Source of the DNA: Nymphaea colorata
Taxonomy: Eukaryota > Streptophyta > Magnoliopsida > Nymphaeales > Nymphaeaceae
Assembly (NCBI RefSeq): GCF_008831285.2
Contig: NC_045144.1
Span: forward strand, 22,771,716-22,835,715
Reading direction: 5' to 3'
DNA length: 64,000 nucleotides
Shown piece by piece: positions 12,113 to 22,627 of this stretch. The notes under the pieces are model-generated. The model worked only from the letters and a program-made list of their open reading frames with translations. It made no database searches and was not told the origin of the DNA. Numbering within the stretch: position 1 is the stretch's first letter; the number at the start of each line of letters is the position of its first letter. Both the position numbers and the translations under genes were made by a program.

Positions 12113-12372
12113 ATCCCATTTTCAAACATCTATTAACAAAAGAGACGGTTTGCGTGCTCCACCGGAAGACATGGAGGACGGGCCCCAACCCTAGCTTTTG
12201 GTATCAGTACATGCCTGTCTATGTATCCCATTTGCATACATCTATTAACGAGGAGACGGTTTGCATGCTCCACGGGAAGACGTGGAGGATGGGGCAGCGT
12301 CTTCTTCATTCCTCCTACCCTGGCGGGCCCCAACCCTTGCTCCTGCTTTTGGTATCATTACATACCTGTGTA
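12113..12372. repeat. Two-copy direct tandem repeat
   Basis: Unit 1 (12113-12225) and unit 2 (12226-12372) each run TATCCCATTT.CA.ACATCTATTAAC, then GAGACGGTTTGC.TGCTCCAC, GGAAGAC.TGGAGGA, GGGCCCCAACCCT and TTTTGGTATCA.TACAT.CCTGT. Unit 2 is longer by a GCGTCTTCTTCATTCC insertion and further bases. The units are clearly diverged, so the duplication is not recent. Confidence 0.8.
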
Positions 12373-12424
12373 TATCCAATGCGCTTTTTCTTATTAAAAA
12401 GGGACAAGCACGTTGGATATACAC
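12368..12424. repeat. Inverted repeat able to form a hairpin
   Basis: GTGTATATCCAA (12368-12379) is the exact reverse complement of TTGGATATACAC (12413-12424). Between them, a CTTTTT and an AAAAAG can extend the pairing. It sits at the end of the second tandem unit. Confidence 0.8.
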
Positions 12425-13413
12425 AAGCCAGATCCATCTATTTTGGCTTGGTTTGGATTTCAACATACGCAATTGTATAGGTAAAAGGCGGTCCAATTTG
12501 GATCTGGATTGTGATCAAGTAATTAATATCCCCAAGTCAGGCCGTTTAAATTCAATTTCTCAATATATACTTACTCAAATTCAAGATTTCTTATCTAAAA
12601 TATCTTAATAATTACTTGAACCAAATTTTGTTTATATATATCACATTTTTTGGTTTTTCTTTCCCTCAGTTTTTTCTCACTATCTCAACTACTTTTTTTC
12701 TACTTTGAATATATATACATATATATATATATATATCACAATTTTTGGCTGCCCCTTTCCTCAGCTCTTTCTCATTACCTCAACTACTTTTTTTTTGTTC
12801 TTGTTTGAAAAACCACTCCCAAAATCAGGCGAGTTTAACTCATGTCGTTATTGCAGGTGTATATATTTCCAAAACATGTCTTTGTTTTGGTAATTTTTCT
12901 TCCTTAACCATCCTTAACGTATGGTTATCCGCTATGGAAGGTGCAAACACAAACAAGAACTTGGTACGGAAAACATTTTTTTGCCTTTCAAACATATGAA
13001 GTTAGATAAGAAGCAAAAAACGCACCCGGTTTTGAAAATCAGCAATGATAAGTAGTGCATGAGTTTATTGTAGTTAGATCAAATTATGTTGGATTTAAAA
13101 TGAATAAAGGAGTTTTCTTTGGAAACTCTCTGTGAGAGGATAGGCGTCCATCCATTTAGTAAGCCATGAAAAGCAATGGACCAGGAAACCCAAAAAGAAT
13201 GGCAAAAAATAACTAAATGGGGACCAAAATCTAGCCTAAAACGAATGCCTAGAGATGCAACAGTATTGTGGCAGCAACCAGCTCATTAGCGGGACTGAGA
13301 TGCGGAGAAAATAGACAAATTGGTGGTTTCGGATTCCCTAAATATGCAATGATTCCTGTTTCCTACTGCTAGAAAGTCTATTCTCTCAGTGGAGTTGGAT
13401 GTAGTTCCTTGTT
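12425..13413. other. AT-rich intergenic DNA with a short TA repeat, no gene seen
   Basis: A TA dinucleotide run lies at about 12712-12736, and a TTTTTCTCA.TA.CTCAACTACTTTTTTT phrase occurs twice (12671 and 12767), a small direct repeat about 96 bp apart. No coding similarity. Confidence 0.5.
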
Positions 13414-14414
13414 GTGGCAGTACTCTTGGATATTTTCCGCAAGTCTCTTGCTTTAGTCACTTACAAGAGGCCTTGTTTTGTACATAGCCAGCCACGGGAG
13501 GCTTCCTACTCGAGACCATCTCAAGGTGAAGGGGTTTCAAATGGTGAACCAATGCCCCCTTTTCTGCAAGCAGGAGGAGAGTTCCTAACAGATGTCCTTT
13601 TCCACTATCATAAGCCTGTCAAAGTTTGGAAATTAGTTGTTTTGAACTTCAGTAGACAACATATTCCTCATAGAAATTTTTCTAAAGAATTCCAATGGTG
13701 GTTTTCTTCTAGCTTCAAAAGAGGTTGGCAGATGCGATGCTGGAGGTTGTGCTTTCAGGTCATCATTTGGATGACACAATGCAAGTTTTCATGAACCTGA
13801 TATGAATCCAACTAGGAACCTCAATATGGGAGTTTGGGCAGCCTGTGTGGAACTCTTCCTCCTTTGATTAAAGGAAGATTCTAAAGATAGGAGAGAACTT
13901 GATCTATGGTTAAAATCTGAGCTCATAATTGATGATTGGGCCGTTATTGCACACAAAGATGTTTGCATCAATTCGTGATGGGCTCAAAATGCCAAAGCAA
14001 GGTGGTGGTGTTTGCTATTAAGCAGGGTAATGACAACACCCACCCCGCTCCATTTTGGGATTTGGTACTTTGAGCAGAGGCATGGCCGAGCCAAAACCAT
14101 AGTGTTGGAAGAAATCATCCAAGAATTTGTGGATATCAGTGAAATGAATTTTTGTTGGTTTCTAGCAGCAAAGTTTGGCTTAGCTGGTTTTGTAGATTCC
14201 TTGAAGGCAACATGGACTTCTCATGATCTGCCCAATATTTCAGAGATAAGATGTAGATTTTTTATCCTTCGAACCAACCCATGTTTTGATGCTGCTGCTA
14301 TACTTTCCTCATTGTAATTAGTAGTCTATGCTCACTGGTTTTTGTCTTTGTTTATGTATAACAATTTTATTCATCTGTTCTATAAGAGTCGGAAGCCCAG
14401 ACTCCCAGCAGGGT
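13414..14414 (+). pseudogene. LINE-2: 3' part of a non-LTR retrotransposon
   Basis: Near 13500-13640 the reading RRPHLKVKGFQMVNQCP.FC.QEE, continuing in another frame as FL.DVLFHYHKPVKVWK, matches the reverse-transcriptase zinc-binding module found at the end of plant LINE ORF2. Next comes FQWWFSSSFKRGWQMRCWRL, which resembles FKKWFSCKLKEA.KTKC.KL in LINE-3, then a 101-codon tail (14012-14317). The copy ends in ATAAGAGTCGGAAGCCC followed by AGACTCCCAGCAGG, the family's 3' hairpin. Endonuclease and reverse transcriptase core are absent, so this is a 5'-truncated copy. Confidence 0.6.
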
Positions 14415-15490
14415 TTGCTTCAAAGAAAAGATTTGACTGAAAGAGGCCCACCATATAGCCAGATGGTTTCTATATGTCCCAATGAATAACCGCCTCCTGA
14501 TCCTTGACAGATGGGAAGGACAAGGAATGGCACTTGCTAACAGATGGTTTTTATGTAGGGAGGATGAAGAAACAGCTTTTCATATCCTCTTTGGTTGTAA
14601 AGTTGTCACCAAAAGTCATAATTAAATTTGCAACTTCTTTAGTAAGCATATCTCCTTTTCAGGTAACATAGAAGATGACTTCAAAAAGTGGTTCAGCTGC
14701 AAGCTCAAGGAGGCTTGAAAAACCAAATGCTGAAAACTTTGCTTCCATACCACTGCTTCAAGTACATGGACAAACCGAAACCAGTGTATGGTGGAGGACA
14801 AACAGATATCTAGTGCTGGGCTAGTAAGCAAGGTGTGGAGGGTCTGTGTTGCTCCTTCAAAGCTTGTCTAAAAGATAGGAAAGAAGATTTGGCAAGCTGC
14901 TCCACCTGGTTGCAAAACACGAGTAACCACAGAGTTGGTTACTGCTTAGTGACAATGAAATCTGCATTCAGATAATTTCTGAAAGAAGAGAAAAATCATA
15001 GTGGCATCAGGACTGTACCTAAGGGAGGAGAAAAGATTAATTCTTTCCATCTGTCACGGCAACACGAAGGAAAAAATCTTCGACCATATTATGGCATGTT
15101 CTGCTTTAGTAGACAACTAGACAAAAATCAAAATTGTCACCAACCAGAAAAGGTGGATCATAAATTTTATGGCAGGTCGAGGAGGAAGAGGAAGAATCAG
15201 GGACAACCTGACTTGGATCAAGCATTATGCTGCTAACCTCTATGCTGCTAACGACCTCCCTACTAGGGAGATAGCCAATAATATTCCTCCAACGTACAGA
15301 GGAATTTTGATTGATTAAAGTGATGCTTTTGGGGTGGAACAAATGATTTTCACCCAATTCTTGTGTTTTTTGGACAGTGGGTTTATGACCCCTATGATTT
15401 TTTTTTTGTTCCTGATTATTTCTCCATACAGTTCCTAGTTCATTCTTAATAAAAGGTGGGAGGCCTACCCTCCAGCAGTTGCATTTTTCA
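14415..15490 (+). pseudogene. LINE-3: second 3' part of the same LINE family
   Basis: From 14450 the reading ARWFLYVPMNNRLLILDRW, then MALANRWFLCREDEETAFHI and LFGCKVV is a clear zinc-binding reverse-transcriptase module (C..C..H..C pattern). FKKWFSCKLKEA follows as in LINE-2. After frame breaks the 3' end reads TTAATAAAAGGTGGGAGGCC then TACCCTCCAGCAG. It lies directly after the 3' end of LINE-2, giving a head-to-tail pair. No catalytic domain survives. Confidence 0.65.
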
Positions 15491-15687
15491 GACTTGTTGA
15501 GATTTCATACATATCTTGTATTGCTCGAGCTCCACTTTTTCTACTCAACTTTTGTAATTCACAATTGATGAACGAGAATTACATATAACTCCACTGGTGG
15601 TTGTAAGCAACATTTACTGAACAACGTAAATCAATGTGTTTATTGTTTTTTTATTTCCTTCTTCATCTTCATCGTCTCAAATTTTTC
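15491..15687 (+). other. Possible 3' portion of a copia LTR
   Basis: The stretch directly precedes a good copia primer site, so its last part should be LTR. I could not place the LTR start. Confidence 0.3.
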
Positions 15688-16540
15688 TGGTATCAGACCT
15701 ATAAAGACTAGTTTCACTGAGCTTCCAATGAGAAAGAGGAAAACAATGATGAGGCTCATAAGTAATATCCAACGATAGGTCCGATCACAAGATTGTTGCT
15801 CATGAACAAGGTAATCCTAGTCTTAAGATTACTAATATTTTGCTTTATAGTTTCAATTATCTATCATGGTCAAAGGCTATTCCATGTCTTTGGAGTTGAA
15901 AAGTATAAACATCAAAGTATGTGTAAACCACCTACTAATGATACCAAATTCAAAGAATAGAGATTGACAGATGATACTATTGCATCTTGCCTCATTAAAT
16001 TCCATAAAGCCAAAGACAGAAAGTGTGTTTGTGTTTGTTGATACAAAAGAAGATGTTTAGTATATAATATACTGTCATGTGGATATATCAACTGATCCAA
16101 CAATCGGGCTGTTTGAAGAAAGGATCGATGGATTGATAAATATATGGGAATGTTTGAAAGCATATGAGATAAGATTGATTTTTACGTTCCTCTTATCATT
16201 GATCTTGCCAAGGCTGAAAAACAAAGGGAGCAAGAGATAGCCTTCCAAATATTGCCGGTCTAGGGAGTGATTACGAACAATTGGGTAGCTAAATTCTTAT
16301 GATGGAAGAACTGCCTGGCCCCATTAAGAACCATTTTGTCTCCTCTTCTGCATGAGGAATCTGAAAGAAAGGCCGAGCACTCATTAGGAAACCAACCATG
16401 AGTCCCCTGAAACCAACAAAGTGGCCCTTGCTGCTAACAATCAAATGCAGTTTACTGGTGGAAATAAATTTTCAAGATTGAGGTGTGAGGATAATAGAAT
16501 GCTTTAGAATGTTACTATCCCCAACAACCCATTCCCCATG
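15688..16540 (+). pseudogene. Cop-2: primer site and gag fragment of a copia element
   Basis: TGGTATCAGACC at 15688-15699 is one base off the copia primer site. From about 15830 to 16420, across shifting frames, come FNYLSWSKA (gag start), then from 16160 IDFYVPLIIDLAKAEKQREQ, QILMMEELPG and KPTMES.ETNKVALAAN, a standard copia gag C-terminal half without a surviving zinc knuckle. Pol is absent; the sequence changes to minus-strand gypsy DNA near 16540. Confidence 0.65.
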
Positions 16541-17055
16541 CTTCAGAATGTTGTTGGACCAATATGTTATGCATGGAAGATATGAAAGCTGAAAACAGAA
16601 ATAAAATAAGGGAAATGGAATAATACAACTTGATCAGTATGAGAAGAAAGTATGCACCACCATGTGTTTATAGAAAACGTAGTTTTCTACATCATCATCA
16701 TTCCATAATTGTAATTACTCAAACCACGACTACTTATTGAGTAGCTCCAAATAAGATGCACTTAACTTCCATCTGACTAACAAAACTACTCACCACTAAA
16801 CCACAAAAGGCATACAAAAGTAAATGAAAACAAAGTAAGTAACTATTAACTAAACTAGTATAGTATATATAGGATACATAAGTGCTCTACTTAGACATCA
16901 TCATGCTTATGCCACATCTACCACAAAGTTGATTTCCTCAAGATCAGCAGCTTGTGGTACTCCCTCGACGTAGGCCTTTAGACGTTATCAATTAACCTTA
17001 AACTGCTGCTTGAAGTGGGAGTCCTTAATCTTCACAGCCCCTAATGAAAAAAAAA
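16541..17055 (-). pseudogene. Gyp-1: Ty3/gypsy pol C-terminus and adjoining DNA
   Basis: Minus-strand translation of 16905-17050 reads GAVKIKDSHFKQQFKVN, two stops, RLKAYVEGVPQAADLEEI. This is the conserved tail of plant gypsy polyproteins (FKVNG.RLK.Y). The sequence from 16541 to 16900 follows it on the minus strand and would be 3' untranslated region or LTR, though no clear TG..CA boundary was found. Upstream pol domains are missing. Confidence 0.6.
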
Positions 17056-17393
17056 GTCATCCCATAGATTATCTTCCTATAAGAGATTTGTTCAAGCAAT
17101 TAACACAAGCACACCAAACTTGTGTGGTTAGTCGATACAGTCTACATTCACATTGAGGAAATCTCTTACACTCCTGCTTTTCATTCACATTCTTTCACCA
17201 TTACAACGATGACCGTTAAATGGAATAGCTCCTCATCAGAGGATAATGGTAGAAGGCATCCTTACTACTCAAGGAAGAAACATTTTTATGTTTACTGGGA
17301 AACTCGCAAGACCTTGCCCAAAACTATATTCCTGGTATAAAGAAATGAGGATTACATAAAAAAAGGTAGGGAACTTCAAAGGTATATACTAGC
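17056..17393 (-). other. Probable 3' LTR part of Cop-3
   Basis: On the minus strand, a purine-rich GAAGGAGAGGA tract is followed at 17394 by TGCTAGTATATACC, the look of a polypurine tract and LTR start. The LTR would run leftward to an undetermined point. No gene. Confidence 0.4.
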
Positions 17394-20300
17394 ATCCTCT
17401 CCTTCAAGTTGGAGTTCAGGTGCTAATCTGGGCTAACTTGTCAACTATCTTCTTCTACAGATCACGGTGTAGAGTCTTGGTAAAAGTGTCTACAAATTGA
17501 TCTCAATTGCTGACATGTGTGGTGAATATTTATTTGCTTTGAATCTTCTCATAGACCAAATGGCAGTCCACTTTATGTGTTTAATCCTTTCATGAAATGC
17601 CAAATTCACACTTATATGCATTGCTGCCATCTCATCACATTTGAGCTCCATGGGTTGACTAACTGGGATATTCATGTCTATCAATAATGGTTTGATCCAG
17701 ACAAGTTCACATGTGCAGTATGTCAAAGCTTTGTACTCTACCTCAGCACTTGAACAAACTACTATTGACTATTTTTTACATTTACAAGTGATGATATTTA
17801 TCCTACAAATGTGCAGAAACCTATAATAGATCTTCTACCATTAGGATCTCCGGCCCAGTCTGTATCAGTAAAACCAACTGCATCCAATTGATCATTTTAT
17901 GCATGGGTATGCTTTTGCTTGGACTACCTTTTTTGGTACCGCAAGATTCTATGTGATGCCTCCATGCACATTGATCTAGGTTCGTGCACAAACTAACTAT
18001 TCACACTAACAACATAAGAGATTTTTGGTCAAGTAATCGTGATGTAGATAAGTTTACTTACCAACTGTTTTTCCTGTCAACATCTTTAATGAAATCACCT
18101 TGATCCATTTCAATTTGCAGTTAGCATCAAGAGATATATGAACTGCTCTAGCTGCCAACATACTTGTGTCTTTTAGAAGGTCCAAAATGTACTTTCTTGG
18201 ACAGAGAAATATTTCTTTGTCCAAATATGTCACCTCGATCCCTAGAAAATATTGTAGTTTTCCTATCAAATTTAGTGTGCAAGGTCCGCTTTATACTTTG
18301 AATCTTTAGAATATCATCTCCAATCATGATAATGTTTTGTCTACATAGATAAAACAAATATCATACCCTCATTAGAGTACCACACGAATATAGTGTAATT
18401 AGTAGTATAACATTTAAATCCCATTTTAATAAGAACTTAGTTTAACTTCAAAAACCAAGACATAGGAGAATGTTTTAATCTATATATAGACATTTGTAAC
18501 CTACATACTTTCCCAGTGTCACAAGTATATCCAGGGAGGGGTCCATGTAAACTTCATCTTTTAACTCTCCATGAAGAAACACATTTTTTGCATCTAATTG
18601 TTAAACACTCGATTGGCTGTTCATAACAACAGACAATGAAATGTAGATTGAGCTTATCCTAGCTACTGGGGCAAATGTTTCAACAAAAATGGCTTCCTTC
18701 TTCTCAACATCCCATTTGCTATGAGTCTAACTTTATAACTCTCTAAAGAACCATCACTGTGGCAGTTGATAATATATATCCAATGGCTTCCTACAATGGT
18801 TTTCCTCAAGGTAAAGGAACCATAGTCCAAGTTTTGTTTTTTTTTTTTCAAAGCTTTCAATTCCTCATGCATTGCTTCTTTCCATTTAGGGTCCTTCATT
18901 ATTTCTTCATTATAGCTTGGTTCACCATTGGCATAAACATTGGACAAGAATGCTCTTTAGAGCCTTTGCTCAACCTAGCAAGATCAAACTGTTCTTAAAT
19001 GAAGTGAATGGTGTTTTCAAAATGTGAATAATAGAAATAGTAATCTTGTAATCTTGGTGCAGGCTGAGTTATCTGAGTAGACCGTCTTGAGAGGTTGATC
19101 ACTCTGGATACAATGATCTGATTCTTCACTTTCACCACTTCTAGGAAATTCAAATTTTCTAGCTGCATTAGATCCTAGATCGACAAACAAGACTGGTTGG
19201 GAACTTAAGTCACAAGAAAAACTAGGCACTAGAAAAGTGTTTAGCTTTTCAGAACTTTCATTTTTTGCAATTTTGATTCTAAACCTCATGTTTCATGAAA
19301 TACGGTTATTTTTAAAAAACTTGACATCCTTTGAAATATAAAGGATTCTTTCATCGGATTAAAACATTTTAAACCCTTTTTCGATGAGGAACACCCCACA
19401 AAAGTACATTTGACTGCATACTGCTCAAGTGAATTTCAAAATTTTTCTTGTATGTAAATAAAGCACTTGCACCCAAAAACCTTGACATCGCTTACTGATA
19501 ATATTCATTTTTGCAAAATTTTCATTGGAATTTGGTTTTCAAAACTTGAAGTAGGTAACCGATTAGCATGGTAGCAAGCAACAAAAACAGCATCTGCCCC
19601 AAAAATAAGAGGAACATTCATGTGAACATAATAAAATGGGTAATATTGACCAAATGCTTAGTTTTACACTTGGCCATGCCATTTTTTGGGGAGTGGCTAC
19701 ATAGGAATTTTGAGGCATAATACCATGAATATCAAAAAATGTTTTTAACACCTCATTAATGCACTCTCCTCACTATCCGATCTAACATGCTTAATTTTCA
19801 AGCCATATTGAGTGACAATCATATTATAAAAGCTTTTTAAAGAACTAAAGCTATGTCATGTTTGTGCATTAATAGATACAACCACGTCATGTGAGACATC
19901 ATCAATAAAAGTAACAAAATATCAAAAAACCAAACACGGAGTCAACTGGAGCAGGTGCTCAGACATTAGAATGAACAAGATCAAGCAAACCCTTATGTCT
20001 ATAATTTGAACTCCTAAAAGGAAGTCTAGGAGACTTTGCAAGTTCACACTCATCACATGATAAATCATCACTAGAGAAGTCTGGAATTAAAAGTTATTAA
20101 ACCCTATGTGGTGCATGTCCCAGCCGAGAATATTGTGAAAGACTACAGTATAAACTTGACTTATTATATAAAAAAAATGCTCTAGCAAGCTGCTTGATGA
20201 TATATAAAGCATCTCGCTCAATGCCTACCAATTCTCCATACTCATGTCGTGAAAAAACATCTTTAGGAAAAAAAAATTAAACAATCATAAGCTTTTGTAA

Positions 20301-21185
20301 ACTTACTAATAGACGGAATATTAACAGCAATTTTGGGAATAACAAGTACATCTAAAACATTTTTATGATTAAAAGAAAGCTTGTTCCCTTGACTATCATA
20401 CTAGAACCATCGGTAGTATAAACAGATTGAACATGCTTAAAACAATCTAAACAAGATCTTGACTTCTCATGTGATTTGTTCCACTGGAGTCGACTACCCA
20501 ATCTAAATCAAGAGCATGTGACAAATAAGAGGTTGAACGCTTACGTATGTCATTTGAAGATGATTCAGGCATTGGTTGAACTGATGCTAGGTCGGTAGTG
20601 CTGTGGCTGCTCTTAGTCATTTGCTCAAACAAGTACGTTAAATGCTCTTTGGCCACTTGGTAGATTCTTCTTTTGATGGTTCTTTGGTGGCATCTTTAAC
20701 CCATGATGGCCTTCCTTCAAGATCCAAACAACAGTCTCTAGTATGACGTGATTTTTGTAATGCATGCACTTAAACTTCAAATGCCCTTTAACACAATCTT
20801 GGGTGCCATTAGTTCCAGAGTTGTTTGTGTGACGGGATGATTTTTTTGTCAGCTTGCATTGCTCCTTTGATCAGGTGGATTATCTTTAACCGTGCTAACA
20901 TTGGGCATTGGATTCATAGCTTTTCTTTGTTGCTCCTCTTGTTGGATCAATGAACACATAGAATTGAAGGATGGCAGCGGTGAAAATAGAATTTAACTTC
21001 TAAACTGCTCATAATTGGGACCAAGACCAGCAACGAGTTTAAAAACTTTATCTTCCTCGAAGCGTGTCTTAGAAGTGTCAACGGATGGAGGGCAATATTG
21101 CAGCAATTCATCAAACATTCCACAAAATTTTCGACATATAGATTGAATGAATTTCCTTCAGGACTGAAAGAAAGCGCCGATTGAC
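17394..21185 (-). mobile_element. Cop-3: decayed Ty1/copia retrotransposon
   Basis: A minus-strand element with RNase H at 17480-17770 (SSAE.EYKAL.Y then H..IKWTAIW). The reverse transcriptase is at 18054-18269 (MIGKLQYFLGIEV.Y) and 18663-18947 (DPKWKEAMHEELKAL, W.Y.I...DGS.E.YK.RL.A.G). Integrase remnants lie between about 19020 and 20100, the protease at 20447-20540 (LDWVVDSSGTNHM) and a gag zinc-knuckle region with gag up to 21185. Every domain carries stops or frameshifts. Its upstream edge lies about 60 bases before the ATG of LecRK-2, so it landed in or near that gene's promoter. Confidence 0.7.
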
Positions 21186-21244
21186 ACCTAACCGTGGAAA
21201 CGAATATGTTGTGTTTTTTATTATTTTCAGCCCTCTTCTATGTC

Positions 21245-21425
21245 ATGGCCCTTCCCTATTCAAGGTTCCTTCTCATATTCCTCCTTCGCATTCTTGCTCA
21301 TATCTGCAGATCAAGTGCAACTTCTCTCAACAGCACCTTTCTCTTCAATGGCTTCAAATCCTCAAACCTGAACCTATCCAACTCTGCAACTGTTACGAGA
21401 ACGGGGACTCTTTCCCTGACCAACG
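21245..21425 (+). pseudogene. LecRK-2, first part: signal peptide and start of lectin domain
   Basis: The ATG at 21245 was chosen because its product MALPYSRFLLIFLLRILAH aligns with the start of LecRK-4 (MALQNSRFLLFFLHLLAH); an ATG at 21194 in frame only adds 5' leader. The 60 residues contain a hydrophobic signal peptide, then the lectin start NSTFLFNGF..SNLNLSNSATV and L.LTN. The reading is interrupted after CAACG by a copia element and resumes at 26015. L-type LecRKs are plasma-membrane receptors with an extracellular legume-lectin-like domain and a cytoplasmic Ser/Thr kinase. The 5' leader retains only about 60 bases of LecRK DNA before Cop-3. Confidence 0.9.
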
Positions 21426-21787
21426 TGTTAGACATAAGGTTGCCCATCCTATTCATCCATTATTCTTGCCAATCTTGCAACGTAAATCAAATTGCTTGGA
21501 TCAAGTCAAATATGGAAAAATGTGATTGACACTGGAAATAAGAAAGCAACAAATGCTCCAACGTCCGAAGATATCAAAATCTGTTCCAAAGGGAAAGAAA
21601 TTCAATTTTGTAATCAAGATCTAAAAATATTGGATCTTGACAGATCAGCTTGAAATTGCTATTTAGATTTCTTTCCTCTTCTAAAATTTATGTCATTGTG
21701 AAGAGAGAATTTAATTTCCATAATTGTAAAGGAGAGAAACTATCGTGTATGTAGGTCGGTTTTGACCGTACCACATAACTGTTTCGT

Positions 21788-21843
<56 letters not shown>

Positions 21844-21860
21844 GTATCTATACTTTTACA
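21426..21860 (+). repeat. 5' LTR of Cop-4
   Basis: It runs from TG at 21426 to CA at 21860, 435 bases. It contains GATCAAGTCAAATATGG, a TAGGTCG.TTTTGACCG stretch and a long CT repeat (21790-21838). It matches the Cop-5 LTR at 28488-28877 in reverse orientation. It would drive transcription of the element. Confidence 0.9.
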
Positions 21861-21861
21861 T

Positions 21862-21873
21862 AGTATCAGAGCC
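21862..21873 (+). other. Primer binding site of Cop-4
   Basis: AGTATCAGAGCC follows the LTR after a single T. It matches the initiator-methionine-tRNA site TGGTATCAGAGC shifted and altered at its first bases. Confidence 0.7.
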
Positions 21874-21895
21874 AAGTTTGCTTTAGCAATCTACC

Positions 21896-22627
21896 ATGAT
21901 GACCATCAGTCCTCAATGGAATGCTATCGCAAGCCTCATATCTGTCAAGCTAGACGAAAACAACTATCTCCTCTACAAATCATAACTCCGAAGTGCCATG
22001 TCTAGCCAAGATTTATTAAGGTATGTTGATGGCTCTTCCACTCCTCCACTTGAAATAAATCCGGAGTACATTAAATGGAATCAATCTGACCAGCTTGCGT
22101 TAAGCGGGATATTGTCAATCATTACTGAATCTATACTCACTCAAATTGTATCCTATGATGCGGCTCGTGAAGCCTTGGTGGCCTTGGCTAAGGCTCATGC
22201 ATCTCATTCAAATATTTGTCTTCTTCAGTTAAAGAGGGATTTGCAAAATGCCAAAAAGAATGACAAAAGTATGTTAAAATATTTCAACCACATGAGGTTT
22301 TTGGTTGATTCTCATAGAGCTGTGAATAAGATAGTATCTGGTTCAGATCTGGTCTTGCATACTCTCAATGGCTTGCCAAACGAGTATGAGAGTTTTGTTA
22401 CAACAATCACCATGTCCAAAATCCCACCCACCTTTTCCAAGTTACATGATCTCTTGCTCAATCAAGAGCGTCGACTTCAATTACTTGCTTCTAAAAGCCC
22501 TGCACAAGTTGAATCTTCAGCAACTGCCTTTTTTACTCAACGAAGAGGCTATGGTGGTCATGGAAACTATGGTGGCTGTGGAGCAAATAGTGGTCGTGGT
22601 GGCCATAGCCACAGAAGGAATTCTTGA
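21896..22627 (+). pseudogene. Cop-4 gag
   Basis: The start MMTISPQWNAIASLISVKLD then ENNYLLYKS is followed by a TAA and then 209 open codons from 21998. These include LSGILSIITESILTQI, the copia gag core (SHSNICLLQLKRDLQNAKK) and HTLNGLPNEYESF, ending in a glycine-rich GGHGNYGG tail. The CCHC zinc knuckle lies just downstream in a broken frame (about 22680-22730, CQFYGHRNDIAWTC) with its second Cys changed to Tyr. Expected role is RNA packaging. Inactive through the early stop. Confidence 0.85.

Noticed and set aside
12100-12608. Open frames of 115 and 126 codons over the tandem repeat
   Set aside because: Open in several frames on both strands because of the repeated GC-rich units; no domain.
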